From the NCBI GenBank assembly GCA_016291495.1, contig JAEEXI010000001.1, positions 124,001 through 188,000 on the forward strand: a stretch of 64,000 bases of DNA. The letters run 5' to 3'. Shown here piece after piece: positions 6,958 through 16,272 of this stretch; positions within the stretch are counted from its first letter, which is position 1; every line of letters begins with the position of its first letter. Made by a program: the position numbers and the translations under genes. A model generated the notes under the pieces. That model saw only the letters and a program-made list of their open reading frames with translations. It searched no databases and had not been told where the DNA came from. The stretch comes from Prevotella sp. GTDB lineage: Bacteria > Bacteroidota > Bacteroidia > Bacteroidales > Bacteroidaceae.

Positions 6958-9900
6958 ATGAAAAAGAAATTACTTTCTTTCTTGTCGTTGACTGCGATTG
7001 CTATCTTTGCTTTCGCTGCAACGCAAAGTTTACGGAGAGCAGGTGATCCTGTTGTTCTGTGGAGTAGTGAAACTCCTGTGGAAGTTACATGGGGCACCTC
7101 TGTTGCTATGCAGGATGCTTCGGTAGCAGCAGATTGGAATGTTGGTGATATTTTGGCTATTACGGTCAATTCATTCGACACTGCAACAGATCCTTGGCCA
7201 CAGGTTGGATTTAAGCAGAATATTGAAGGATGGCCCAATGTGTGTCCTCTTGATGCTTCAGTGAAAAGTCAAACGATGCCTTATGTCTCTAAGTTTTATA
7301 TTACAGCGGACATGTTGGCTAAACTGAAGGCAAACCAGTTCTTTATAAGCGGAACTGCAGCTACAGTAAGCAAATTGGAATACATTAAGGATGAGTCTGG
7401 TACAGATTTTTCCAATGCTATTTGGATTGGAGAATCCACATATCCCGCATCAGAATGGTGGACTGCAACTGCTGTTACAGTAGACAAGAGCTTATTTGCT
7501 AATGTTAAGGCAGGTGACAAGATTGAGTTCCGTCTTACTGCAAAAGGCGATGCTTTTATCCTGCAGCCATTCTTAGGAGGTTGGAGTGGAACAAAGATTA
7601 ATACTAATGACGATGCCGCCCGCTTCACTATAAATGGAAATGTTGCAACAGTAACCCTTACTGCTGACGATGCTACTGCTCTTAAGACGGGTGGTATGGT
7701 ATTGCAGGCAGGCGACTGTACTGTTAGGGCTATTGCTTTGATACCTATGTATGCTGTCAATGTTGCGACTGATATTGAGAACGGTACTGTCGAAGTTGAC
7801 AAAGCTACTGCTGCTGAGGGCGAGACCGTAACCGTCACTGCTACTCCTGCTGCTGGCTACAAGCTGTGTAATGCCCTTGCTAGAGGTGTAACCACTGAAG
7901 TGGCTGTCGAAGTTAAGAATGGCAAGTTCACTATGCCTGCTGATGCTGTTACTGTAAGCGCTACCTTCGCTCAGCCAGAGGACATCGCAATTTCTCCTGA
8001 GTCAGGTGCTGACATCTATACTGCCCTCAAGGCTGCTACCACTGATGCTGGCAAGGTTGCTAAGAGCGTTACGATTAACTTGGCCAAGAACGGTACTTAT
8101 ACTTTGAGTAATCCTATCGAAGGATGTTCAAACATTGCAATTGCTGGTCCTGCAACTTTGGCTGATGGTGAGAACGCTCCTGTGATTGATGCAGAAGCTA
8201 ATACAGGTGCTTTCGTGAAGATGGGTACACCTGTTGTTGCGGCAAATACTAAGGGTTTCTATGAGGTTGACAACTTCGCAATTAAGAATGTTAACGTCAA
8301 GAATATTAAATCTTATGTATATGATGACAATAAGAATGCTTTCGCATTTGCAGAGTTCGCAGTAGAGAACTGTGTATTTGAATTTGCAAATACGAAGCAG
8401 GATATTGATGCACCGTTCCGCTTCCAGGCAGGTGGTCCTGTCAAGTTCATTCTGAAGAACAATACTATGTATCAGAAGGGAACCAAAAATAACAGGTACT
8501 TTGTGAAGATTAGTAGTGGAAACTTCCCCGATAAGGCATTTGAAGCATTTGCTGGTCCGTATGTCTGGGATATTGAGGGCAACACGTTCTATCAGACAAT
8601 TGCACATGGTGATGGAGCCAAGATGGCATTCATTAATGGTGGTCGCGTAGGTAACAATTTCGCAAAAACATCTATTACCATAAAGAAGAATATCTTCATC
8701 GATTGTGCTGGCAGTGAGAGTTTCTTGAAGGATTTGTTCGGTGGTAAGAGCACTGATTCTGACCGTGCTAAATTTGTAAAGATTGATACTGACCTCAATA
8801 CTTATAGGACAGATGGTACAGCTATTGATGTTAGTAAGTATGATAAAGGTATGATTCTCACTACCGACCCAAGTTTCAAGGATGCAGCTAATGGTGACTT
8901 CACACTTGGTGCAACTACTGCTCAGGCAAGGATGAAGACTGGTGACCCACGCTGGTTGGTTGACTATGTAGCTCCTGCTGAAGCAAAAGTTCAGGACATT
9001 GAATTTACCGCTGAACCAGGTGATATATCTAGGCAGTTGACAGCAAAGAAGAGTGAGATAATCAATGCTCTGAATGATGTTGGTAATATCACTATCAATC
9101 TGGCAGCTGATGGTGCTTATACTATTAGTGCTCCTATCGAGGCTGGTGGTTCTGTTACTATCAATGGTGCCGCTGGTGCTAAGATTGATGCTTCTGCTCT
9201 GACTGATGCATTCATCAAGATGAGCAAGACTCCTGCTGTGGCTAAGGTGACAAGTGGACAATATGTTGTTACGACTCCAGCCAAGATTGAGAATGTCAAG
9301 ATTACAGGTCTGACAAAGTCTATCTATACAGACAATGGCATTGAATATGCATTCGAAACCTTTACAATCAACAATTGTGTATTCGAATATGAGACTCAGG
9401 CTAGTTATGTTCTTGACTTCAGTAAGTCTATGGCTATCAACTTCAATATTATCAACTCTACGTTCTATAGTAAGACTAGCGGAACAGCCAACTTCATAAG
9501 TTTGTCTGGCAAGCGTCCTTGGCAGATTACCGGCTATGAAGTGGAGACAGGTAAGTTGACAGTTGACCACAGTACTTTCTACAACTTGGCAAAGTCCAAG
9601 CAATTCTTGAATACCAATACCCTGAAGGGTCAGAAGTATCTGTATGTCATGAACTCCAATATCTTTGTTGACTGCTCGAACAAGAAGATTTACGGTAACA
9701 TGACAAACAACGCGAAGCAGGTTACTACTGATAGCAAAAATACCTACATGTTTGATGGTGTATTCTTTGCTGAAACAGGCAATAACGGTGATGCTGGTCT
9801 GCAGACAGATCCTGCCTTCAAGGATGCTGCTAATGGTGACTTTACACTTGGTGCAAGTACAGTACAGGCCAAGTATGAGACTGGTGATCCACGCTGGAAG

Positions 9901-10557
9901 GTGGCATTTACTGGCGGTTACACCATCACTATGGGAACCGTAACAAATGGTACAGTTGAAGCAGGAGGTACATCTCCTTATGCAGCAGGTGAGAAGGTTC
10001 GCCTTACTCTCACACCAGCGGAAGGATATGCAATAGATAATAAGCCTACCTTCAAGAACGACGAGGATGTAGATGTAACTGAACTGGTAACTGTCGGACA
10101 GGATGCTGATGGCTTCTATCTCGTAATGCCTGCATTCAACATCACTGCATCTTATGCGTTCAGCAAGCTGTATACGATTACTCTTCCTACTGAGACAACG
10201 CATGGCACTATTACCATCGTGAAGCCTGAGGGAACCAACAAGTCTGTTGCTGGTAAGCTGATAAAGATTAAGGTTACAGGTCTGTCTGATGGTTATAAGG
10301 TAGTTGCAAAGAATGGTGACACTGACATTACACTCAATGAGGGTGATCATGCAACGTACGACTATTACTTCGAAATGCCTGAAGGCGATGTGACAATCTC
10401 TATCGTAGATGCTACAGGCATCAATGCTATCTCAGTTGACGGTGCTGCTGACATCTTCGCTGATGGCAAGCCTGTTTACAACCTCGCAGGACAGCGTGTC
10501 TTCAAGGGTTACAAGGGTCTTGTGATCAAGAACGGCAAAAAGGTCGTGGTTAAGTAA
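6958..10557 (+). CDS. Large secreted repeat protein with two DUF4957/DUF5123-like beta-helix modules and InlB-type repeats
   Basis: 1199 aa with a signal peptide (MKKKLLSFLSLTAIAIFAFAA). After an N-terminal beta-rich region (residues about 25-260) there is a divergent InlB-type repeat (about 263-340). Two copies of a pectate-lyase-like module follow (about 345-665 and 680-985), each ending in the hallmark DFTLGA(T/S)T.QA...TGDPRW. Two more InlB-type repeats (about 988-1150) lead to a C-terminal tail, NLAGQRVFKGYKGLVIKNGKKVVVK, of the sort common on Prevotella surface and secreted proteins. DUF4957/DUF5123 proteins recur in pectin loci and probably bind or cleave pectin, but no catalytic residue can be assigned. 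The gene is monocistronic between a TACCTTTG element and a strong terminator. Its base composition is more AT-rich than the neighbouring hydrolases. The call is on architecture, not activity. Confidence 0.75.
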   Translation: MKKKLLSFLSLTAIAIFAFAATQSLRRAGDPVVLWSSETPVEVTWGTSVAMQDASVAADWNVGDILAITVNSFDTATDPWPQVGFKQNIEGWPNVCPLDASVKSQTMPYVSKFYITADMLAKLKANQFFISGTAATVSKLEYIKDESGTDFSNAIWIGESTYPASEWWTATAVTVDKSLFANVKAGDKIEFRLTAKGDAFILQPFLGGWSGTKINTNDDAARFTINGNVATVTLTADDATALKTGGMVLQAGDCTVRAIALIPMYAVNVATDIENGTVEVDKATAAEGETVTVTATPAAGYKLCNALARGVTTEVAVEVKNGKFTMPADAVTVSATFAQPEDIAISPESGADIYTALKAATTDAGKVAKSVTINLAKNGTYTLSNPIEGCSNIAIAGPATLADGENAPVIDAEANTGAFVKMGTPVVAANTKGFYEVDNFAIKNVNVKNIKSYVYDDNKNAFAFAEFAVENCVFEFANTKQDIDAPFRFQAGGPVKFILKNNTMYQKGTKNNRYFVKISSGNFPDKAFEAFAGPYVWDIEGNTFYQTIAHGDGAKMAFINGGRVGNNFAKTSITIKKNIFIDCAGSESFLKDLFGGKSTDSDRAKFVKIDTDLNTYRTDGTAIDVSKYDKGMILTTDPSFKDAANGDFTLGATTAQARMKTGDPRWLVDYVAPAEAKVQDIEFTAEPGDISRQLTAKKSEIINALNDVGNITINLAADGAYTISAPIEAGGSVTINGAAGAKIDASALTDAFIKMSKTPAVAKVTSGQYVVTTPAKIENVKITGLTKSIYTDNGIEYAFETFTINNCVFEYETQASYVLDFSKSMAINFNIINSTFYSKTSGTANFISLSGKRPWQITGYEVETGKLTVDHSTFYNLAKSKQFLNTNTLKGQKYLYVMNSNIFVDCSNKKIYGNMTNNAKQVTTDSKNTYMFDGVFFAETGNNGDAGLQTDPAFKDAANGDFTLGASTVQAKYETGDPRWKVAFTGGYTITMGTVTNGTVEAGGTSPYAAGEKVRLTLTPAEGYAIDNKPTFKNDEDVDVTELVTVGQDADGFYLVMPAFNITASYAFSKLYTITLPTETTHGTITIVKPEGTNKSVAGKLIKIKVTGLSDGYKVVAKNGDTDITLNEGDHATYDYYFEMPEGDVTISIVDATGINAISVDGAADIFADGKPVYNLAGQRVFKGYKGLVIKNGKKVVVK

Positions 10558-10597
10558 GACAGACTTGTGAGACGCGGTCTCACAATACATAACAATC

Positions 10598-10636
10598 AAG
10601 TGGCGATGGCGCAAGGCTGTCGCCACTTTTTTTGTT
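10598..10636 (+). terminator. Rho-independent terminator of the DUF4957/DUF5123 gene
   Basis: A perfect 9-bp stem AAGTGGCGA/TCGCCACTT with a 13-nt loop is followed by a run of T. A small hairpin, GTGAGA-cgcgg-TCTCAC, lies between the stop codon and this terminator. Confidence 0.85.
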
Positions 10637-10660
10637 CTTTCTGCTTTCGTTGCCCCCAAA

Positions 10661-10692
10661 TTTGGCAGTTAGAAATAAAATGTGTACCTTTG
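10661..10692 (+). promoter_or_regulatory. Bacteroidetes-type promoter of the plus-strand RG-II operon
   Basis: TTTG at 10661-10664 and TACCTTTG at 10685-10692 are separated by 20 bp, a full match to the Bacteroidetes TTTG/TAnnTTTG consensus. It lies 26 bp upstream of the ATG at 10719 and just after the preceding terminator, so it should drive the six-gene run ending at 26677. Confidence 0.8.
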
Positions 10693-10718
10693 CCTTGTAA
10701 AACGAAACTACTTAAGCT

Positions 10719-13700
10719 ATGTACAAACGAAAACTGCTATTTTTTGTATGGGCATGGTGTCTGACGCTTTCTGTGGGGGCGAAGGATATCTATGTGTCGA
10801 CATCTTTCCATGAGCCTGCCACAGAGGGCTTGCGCTTCATATACAGCTACGACGGGGTGAAGTGGGACTCCATACAGGGTGTGTTCCTGCGTCCGTCGGT
10901 AGGCGTACAGAAGGTGATGCGTGACCCGAGTATCGTGAAGGGGCCTGACGGCACGTTCCATCTGGTATGGACCAGTTCGTGGCGGGGCGACCGTGGCTTT
11001 GGCTATGCGTCGTCGAAGGACTTGATCCATTGGACCACGCAGCGGTTTATCTCCACCGGGATGGATACCACGACGGTGAATACCTGGGCACCGGAACTGT
11101 TCTATGATGACGTGAAGAAGCAGTACCTGATTGTCTGGGCATCGTGTGTGCCGGGGAAGTTCCCTGACTATCAGGAAGACCATAAGAACAATCACCGCCT
11201 GTATTATATGACGACGAAGGACTTCAAGACGTTCTCGAAGGCGCAGTTGTTCTACGACCCAGGCTTCTCTGCCATTGATGCCACGCTGATCAAGCGGGGA
11301 ACGGACGACTATGTGATGGTGGTGAAGGACAACTCGCGTCCTATGCGCAATATCAAGGTAGCGTTTGCCAAGTCGCCCTACGGTCCGTGGAGCCAGGCAT
11401 CGGAGCCTTTCACGGAGTCGTTCACGGAAGGACCGTCGACGGCAAAGGTGGGCGACTGGTGGTATATCTACTACGACTCCTATCGCCATAAGATATACGG
11501 TGCCCATCGTACCAAGGACTTCAAGACGTTCCAAAACCAGACTGGGGCAGTCAACTTTCCCGTAGGTCATAAGCACGGAACGGTATTCATGGCAGATGAG
11601 CAACTGGTGGAAGGACTCATCAAGTATAACCGTGATGTGGTACACTACAGCGGCAAGGCCATTGCCCGGCCTGAGCGGCATGACGGTGGACTGAAACCGG
11701 TGGTGGGTGTGCATACCATCCAGACGATGCGTGGCGCAAAGCCCTGGACCTATAACCACCAGCCGATGATGGCCTACTGGAACGGCAAGTTCTATATGCA
11801 CTACCTGACAGACCCTCGCCATGAGCATGAGGCACCGGGCAAGACGATGCTGCAGACCTCGGACGACGGTTATACGTGGAGTGAGCCCGTGGAGCTGTTT
11901 CCGGAATATAACGTGCCGGAGGGATGGACGAAGGCTAGCAGGGACTTTCCGCCTGCCCATAACCTGAAGGCAGTGATGCACCAAAGGGTGGGGTGGTACC
12001 TATATAGAGGTGAGAGGTTAGAGGTAAGAGGTGAGAAGAGGTCAGAGGTAAGAGGTGAGAGACTGCTTGCTACTGGCAACTACGGCATCTGCCTGAGCAT
12101 CAAGGACGACCCGAACGACGGTAACGGTATTGGCAGGGTGGTGCGTGAGATCAGGAAAGACGGCACCTTCGGTCCTATCTACTTCATCTACTATAACCAC
12201 GGTTTCAGTGAGAAGAATACCGACTTCCCTTATTATAAGAAATCGAAGGATAAGGCTTTCGTGGCTGCCGTTGATGCGATGATTGCCGACCCCATGCAGC
12301 GGATGCAGTGGGTGGAGGAGGCTGATCGTAACGACCCTATCATCCCATTGAACAAGCCCTATAAGGCATTCAGTGGCTATACGCTGCCAGACGGCAGGAA
12401 GGTGGCGCTGTGGAAACATGCCGTCACGAGCCTGTCGGCTGACGGTGGTCATACGTGGCGGTTGGAGGGTGCTCCCAATGCCCTCAAGTGTGAGCGTGCC
12501 CCTGGTTTCGTCAATTCGAATGCGAAGATATGGGGACAGCGTCTGTCGGACGGTACCTATGCCACTGTCTATAATCCGTCGGAATATCGTTGGCCTCTTG
12601 CCATCTCCCTCAGTCAGGACGGACTGGACTATACGACGCTCAGTCTTGTCAATGGCGAGGTGACGCCCCTTCGTCATGGCGGTCAGTATAAGAGCTACGG
12701 TCCCCAGTATGTCCGGGGCATCGAGAATAGTGACAACTCTCAACTCTCAACTTTCAACTCTCAACTTCCCAAAGACCTTTGGGTCACTTATTCCAATAAT
12801 AAGGAGGATATGTGGGTGAGTCGTATTCCCGTGCCGGTACGGATGGAGGCAACCACGCATGCGGCACCCTTCCACGAAGGGGCTAAGTTGTCGGAACTGA
12901 CTGACTGGAACATTTACTCCCCACAATGGGCTCCCGTTGCCCTTCAGGGAGCGTGGCTGCAACTGAGCGACTGTGATCCCTACGACTATGCGAAGGTGGA
13001 GCGCCTGATTCCCAATACCAAGGAACTGGAAGTGGAGTTTGACCTGAAGATGGCCCAGAATACCTATGGGGAGTTGGATATCGACTTCGTGGACGATGCA
13101 GGGAATGTGTGTTCCCGTATTGTCGTGGACTCTACGGGTGTTATCCGTGTGAAGGGCGGTGCCAGATACGGAACCTTGCTCAAGCATTATGAACCTGGTA
13201 CGACCTATCATGTCAAGGCGGTACTTTCTGTTTCGCTGCATCGGGCCGTCTATTACCTGAACGGCAAGAAAGCCTGCGAGCGACAGTTTGACACGCCTGT
13301 GGAGAGCATCAGTCGTATCGTATTCCGTACGGGAATGCCTTTCGACAAGCCCGATATCAACACACCTGCCGATCAGGACTTCGATATGCCGCGTGCTGAC
13401 GAGAGTGACCAGGAGGCTTCCTTCGCCATTGCGAATGTTGTTTCCCGTGCTGTAGACGGCAGCGTTACTGCTGTCCTCGACTATGACGACTATGCCCACT
13501 ATGCCGACTATTTCAATACGATGGAAGACGAGAATATCGTCACGACCATCCCTAATGCGCAATCGTCGGAATGGATGCGAGAGAATATCCCGCTGTTCGA
13601 CTGTCCGCAGGAGAACTTCAAGGAGATGTACTACTATCGCTGGTGGACGTTGCGCAAGCATATCAAACGGACTCCTGCAGGCTATGGCATGACGGAGTTC

Positions 13701-14936
13701 CTGGTGCAGCGTTCGTATGCCGACCGCTATAACCTGATTGCCTGTGCCATCGGCCATCATGTGATGGAGAGCCGTTGGCTGAGGGATACCACCTATCTGC
13801 ATCAGATACTGCGGACATGGTATTATGGCAATGACGGACAGGCGATGACGAAGATGAACAAGTTCTCGTCGTGGAACCCTGCCGCCGTGCTGGAGATGTG
13901 GAAGGTGCAGGGTGACAATGATTTCCTACTCGGTCTGAAACCCCGACTGGAAGAGGAGTATGCCCGTTGGGAGCGTACCAACCGTCTGGCGAGCGGACTC
14001 TACTGGCAGGGTGATGTTCAGGACGGTATGGAGGAGAGTATCAGTGGTGGACGCAAGAAGCAATATGCGCGTCCTACCATCAACAGTTATATGTTCGGCA
14101 ATGCCAAGGCCCTTGCCGTTATGAACCATATGACGGGAGAGACAGCCAAGGCGGCGGACTACGAGTTGAAGGCGGATACGTTACGGCAACTGGTGGAGAC
14201 GAAACTATGGAATAAGGATCACCAGTTCTTCGAGACGTTGCGGGGCGATACCTCTGCTGCCGTCCGTGAGGCAATTGGTTATATCCCTTGGTATTTCAAC
14301 CTGCCGTCGTCCTCCCAGTATGATGTGGCCTGGGAGCAGCTGACAGACGAAAAGGGCTTCTCGGCTCCCTACGGTCTGACGACCGCCGAGCGCCGTCATC
14401 CGCAGTTCCGCAGTCATGGAGTGGGGAAGTGTGAGTGGGACGGTGCCATCTGGCCCTTTGCTACCTCGCAGACGCTGACGGCGCTGGGGAATTATTTGAA
14501 TGGGGTTCATGGGTCTAATGGGGTTCATGGGCTTGATGGGGTGTTCTTCAGGCAGATGGAACTTTATGTGGAGTCGCAGCATCACCGTGGACGGCCCTAT
14601 ATCGGGGAGTATCTCGACGAGACGAACGGGGCGTGGCTGATGGGTGACCGTGAGCGTAGCCGTTATTATAACCATTCGACGTTCAACGATCTGATGATTA
14701 CAGGAATCGTGGGACTGCGTCCTCAAGAGGACGGCAGTATTGTGGTGAATCCCCTCGTGCCGCAGAACCAATGGAACTACTTCTGTCTGGACGGTGTAAA
14801 CTATCGTGGTCATATACTGACCATCCTCTGGGACAAGGACGGACAACGCTATCATCAGGGTGTCGGACTGACCTTGATGGTGGATGGGAAAGTGGTGGCT
14901 AATCGTCAAGACATAGGAAAACTGACATACAAATGA
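10719..14936 (+). CDS. Multidomain secreted glycosidase: GH43-like propeller + GH143-like sialidase fold + GH142-like (alpha/alpha)6 domain
   Basis: 1405 aa, with a signal peptide ending around GAK. Residues about 22-300 form a GH43-like five-bladed propeller (MRDPSIVKGPDG, NTWAPELFYD, FTEGPSTAKVGDWW). Residues about 325-700 look sialidase-like, with Asp-box motifs (TSDDGYTWSE, SADGGHTWR). Residues about 720-885 resemble a LamG-type sandwich, and about 920-1405 an (alpha/alpha)6 domain (MYYYRWWTLRKH, KCEWDGAIWPFATSQT). In B. thetaiotaomicron, BT1020 joins GH143 (Dha hydrolase) and GH142 (beta-L-arabinofuranosidase) to dismantle RG-II chain D, with a GH43 next door. Here a GH43-like module appears fused in front. 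Two period-7 arrays encode linker segments (12007-12062, 12734-12768), and a 9/18-bp repeat encodes NGVHGSNGVHGLDG (14500-14542). First gene of the plus-strand operon; its stop overlaps the next start by 4 bp. Domain activities are inferred. Confidence 0.72.
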   Translation: MYKRKLLFFVWAWCLTLSVGAKDIYVSTSFHEPATEGLRFIYSYDGVKWDSIQGVFLRPSVGVQKVMRDPSIVKGPDGTFHLVWTSSWRGDRGFGYASSKDLIHWTTQRFISTGMDTTTVNTWAPELFYDDVKKQYLIVWASCVPGKFPDYQEDHKNNHRLYYMTTKDFKTFSKAQLFYDPGFSAIDATLIKRGTDDYVMVVKDNSRPMRNIKVAFAKSPYGPWSQASEPFTESFTEGPSTAKVGDWWYIYYDSYRHKIYGAHRTKDFKTFQNQTGAVNFPVGHKHGTVFMADEQLVEGLIKYNRDVVHYSGKAIARPERHDGGLKPVVGVHTIQTMRGAKPWTYNHQPMMAYWNGKFYMHYLTDPRHEHEAPGKTMLQTSDDGYTWSEPVELFPEYNVPEGWTKASRDFPPAHNLKAVMHQRVGWYLYRGERLEVRGEKRSEVRGERLLATGNYGICLSIKDDPNDGNGIGRVVREIRKDGTFGPIYFIYYNHGFSEKNTDFPYYKKSKDKAFVAAVDAMIADPMQRMQWVEEADRNDPIIPLNKPYKAFSGYTLPDGRKVALWKHAVTSLSADGGHTWRLEGAPNALKCERAPGFVNSNAKIWGQRLSDGTYATVYNPSEYRWPLAISLSQDGLDYTTLSLVNGEVTPLRHGGQYKSYGPQYVRGIENSDNSQLSTFNSQLPKDLWVTYSNNKEDMWVSRIPVPVRMEATTHAAPFHEGAKLSELTDWNIYSPQWAPVALQGAWLQLSDCDPYDYAKVERLIPNTKELEVEFDLKMAQNTYGELDIDFVDDAGNVCSRIVVDSTGVIRVKGGARYGTLLKHYEPGTTYHVKAVLSVSLHRAVYYLNGKKACERQFDTPVESISRIVFRTGMPFDKPDINTPADQDFDMPRADESDQEASFAIANVVSRAVDGSVTAVLDYDDYAHYADYFNTMEDENIVTTIPNAQSSEWMRENIPLFDCPQENFKEMYYYRWWTLRKHIKRTPAGYGMTEFLVQRSYADRYNLIACAIGHHVMESRWLRDTTYLHQILRTWYYGNDGQAMTKMNKFSSWNPAAVLEMWKVQGDNDFLLGLKPRLEEEYARWERTNRLASGLYWQGDVQDGMEESISGGRKKQYARPTINSYMFGNAKALAVMNHMTGETAKAADYELKADTLRQLVETKLWNKDHQFFETLRGDTSAAVREAIGYIPWYFNLPSSSQYDVAWEQLTDEKGFSAPYGLTTAERRHPQFRSHGVGKCEWDGAIWPFATSQTLTALGNYLNGVHGSNGVHGLDGVFFRQMELYVESQHHRGRPYIGEYLDETNGAWLMGDRERSRYYNHSTFNDLMITGIVGLRPQEDGSIVVNPLVPQNQWNYFCLDGVNYRGHILTILWDKDGQRYHQGVGLTLMVDGKVVANRQDIGKLTYK
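12007..12062. repeat. In-frame period-7 array (gaggtga/gaggtaa)
   Basis: Seven heptamers of the gaggtga/gaggtta/gaggtaa/gaggtca type, interrupted once by gaa, encode RGERLEVRGEKRSEVRGER inside the sialidase-like domain of the 1405-aa enzyme. The reading frame stays open. Confidence 0.9.
12734..12768. repeat. In-frame period-7 array (caactct)
   Basis: Five heptamers (caactct, caactct, caacttt, caactct, caacttc) encode a NSQLSTFNSQLP segment of the same enzyme. Confidence 0.85.
14500..14542. repeat. In-frame 18-bp direct repeat built from 9-bp halves
   Basis: atggggttcatgggtcta and atggggttcatgggcttg follow each other directly, then atggggt. They encode GVHGSN-GVHGLD-GV in the GH142-like domain. 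The length keeps the frame. Confidence 0.85.
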
Positions 14937-16261
14937 GAAAGCTATTCATGACAGCCGTGATGCTCCTGGCATTGGGAGCTACGGCGCAGACTTACGAGAC
15001 GCAGTATCGTCGACCGGTGAGTGACGTGATGCAGGATGTGGCAAAGCGTTTCGGCGTGAAATTCAAGTTTGATGCGAATGTCGATACGGCAGGTGTCGTC
15101 TTGCCTTATGCCGACTTCCGTATCCGTCCGTATTCATTGGAGAAAACGCTCGACAATATCTGTAAGTATTTTGACTGGAACTGGTGGAAGCAACACGAGA
15201 CGTTGTATAAGATTAAGCGGTATGAGTATCCCCGTCGTCATGAGGATGAAGGACGGCAAATGCTCGACTATCTTTCCACGCTGTATAGCAATAAGGCGGA
15301 GTGGGAGGCACGGCGAGACAGTCTGCGTCGTGAGGTCCGCCAGCGTCTGGAGCTGGATGCCTTCCTCGATTCCTGTGTGTTGGGAAAACCTTTGCTCTCC
15401 AAGATTCGTAAGCACGATGGTTATACCACCCAGAATATCTGTATCGAACTGACTCCCGGGCAGCATCTGTTTGGCACCATCTATGCGCCTGTCAAGAAGA
15501 AGCGCAAAAGTAATCTCTCACCTCTCACCTCTCACCTCTCACCTCTCATTATCTGTCCGGACGGTCACTGGCCCATGCGTTATCGCAAAGACGAGCAGCA
15601 ACGGTTAGGTACTTTGGCACGGATGGGTGCCGTCTGTGTGGATTTCGATCTATATGGCTGGGGAGAGTCGGAAAAGGAAGTGGGTGCTGAGGCACACCAT
15701 ACCAGTCGTGCGCATGTCTATCAGGCAGCCTGCGGCTATATCCTGCTTGACTGGATGTTGAAAAACCGCAAGGACATTGACCCTGAAAGAGTGGGGGTGA
15801 TGGGTGGCTCTGGTGGTGGAACTCATACCGTTCTGTTGTCGTTGTTGGATGAGCGCGTCACAGCTTCGGCCCCTGTGGTTCATCTAGCCTCGCACTTTGA
15901 TGGTGGTTGTCCTTGTGAGAGTGGTAAACCCATACAACTCTCGGCAGGTGGTACCTGTGAACCGGAATTGGCTGCCGTAATGGCTCCCAAACCGATGTTG
16001 ATAGTCAGCGACGGTGGCGACTGGACCTCATCTGTTCCTACCTTGGAGTTCCCATACCTGCAACGTATCTATGGCTTCTATGGCGCCAAGGAGCAGGTGC
16101 GTAATGTCCATCTGCCCAATGAGCGTCATGACTTTGGGAAGAATAAGCGGAATGCGGTCTATGACTTCTTTATCGATGTCTTCCACCTCGACCGCTCCAT
16201 GCTTGATGAGGATAAAGTGACGATAGAGCCCGATCATGAACTAAAATCATTATACAAGTAA
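14933..16261 (+). CDS. Secreted alpha/beta hydrolase, CE19-like pectin methylesterase
   Basis: 442 aa with signal peptide (...LLALGATAQ). Residues about 25-100 form a small N-terminal domain (SDVMQDVAKRFGVKFKF...). Residues about 165-415 form an alpha/beta hydrolase with the nucleophile elbow GVMGGSGGG (Ser293), a candidate acid near SDGGDW (Asp360) and a candidate histidine in NERHDFG (His399). The arrangement fits the CE19 pectin methylesterase BT1017 that acts on the RG-II backbone in B. thetaiotaomicron; other members of this fold are annotated as acetylxylan esterases. It overlaps the preceding gene by four bases (ATGA) and is followed by GH95 after 11 bp, so it is a core operon member. 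A ctctcac heptamer array encodes SNLSPLTSHLSPL at residues 193-205, a likely loop before the strand leading to CPDGH. Confidence 0.75.
   Translation: MRKLFMTAVMLLALGATAQTYETQYRRPVSDVMQDVAKRFGVKFKFDANVDTAGVVLPYADFRIRPYSLEKTLDNICKYFDWNWWKQHETLYKIKRYEYPRRHEDEGRQMLDYLSTLYSNKAEWEARRDSLRREVRQRLELDAFLDSCVLGKPLLSKIRKHDGYTTQNICIELTPGQHLFGTIYAPVKKKRKSNLSPLTSHLSPLIICPDGHWPMRYRKDEQQRLGTLARMGAVCVDFDLYGWGESEKEVGAEAHHTSRAHVYQAACGYILLDWMLKNRKDIDPERVGVMGGSGGGTHTVLLSLLDERVTASAPVVHLASHFDGGCPCESGKPIQLSAGGTCEPELAAVMAPKPMLIVSDGGDWTSSVPTLEFPYLQRIYGFYGAKEQVRNVHLPNERHDFGKNKRNAVYDFFIDVFHLDRSMLDEDKVTIEPDHELKSLYK
15515..15549. repeat. In-frame period-7 array (ctctcac x5)
   Basis: Four perfect ctctcac heptamers plus ctctcat lie inside the CE19-like esterase. 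This is the cleanest array in the window; a change in copy number other than a multiple of three would shift the frame. Confidence 0.95.
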
Positions 16262-16272
16262 ACTACTGAACA

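Noticed and set aside
8128-10350. 740-aa minus-strand ORF antisense to the DUF4957/DUF5123 gene
   Set aside because: Its composition (many Cys, Ile, Thr, Ser and no domain pattern) is what the complement of a repetitive beta-helix gene gives; the plus frame has a signal peptide, domains and a promoter.
10737-11984. 415-aa minus-strand ORF opposite the GH43-like module
   Set aside because: Histidine/arginine-rich shadow of a clear GH43-like coding frame.
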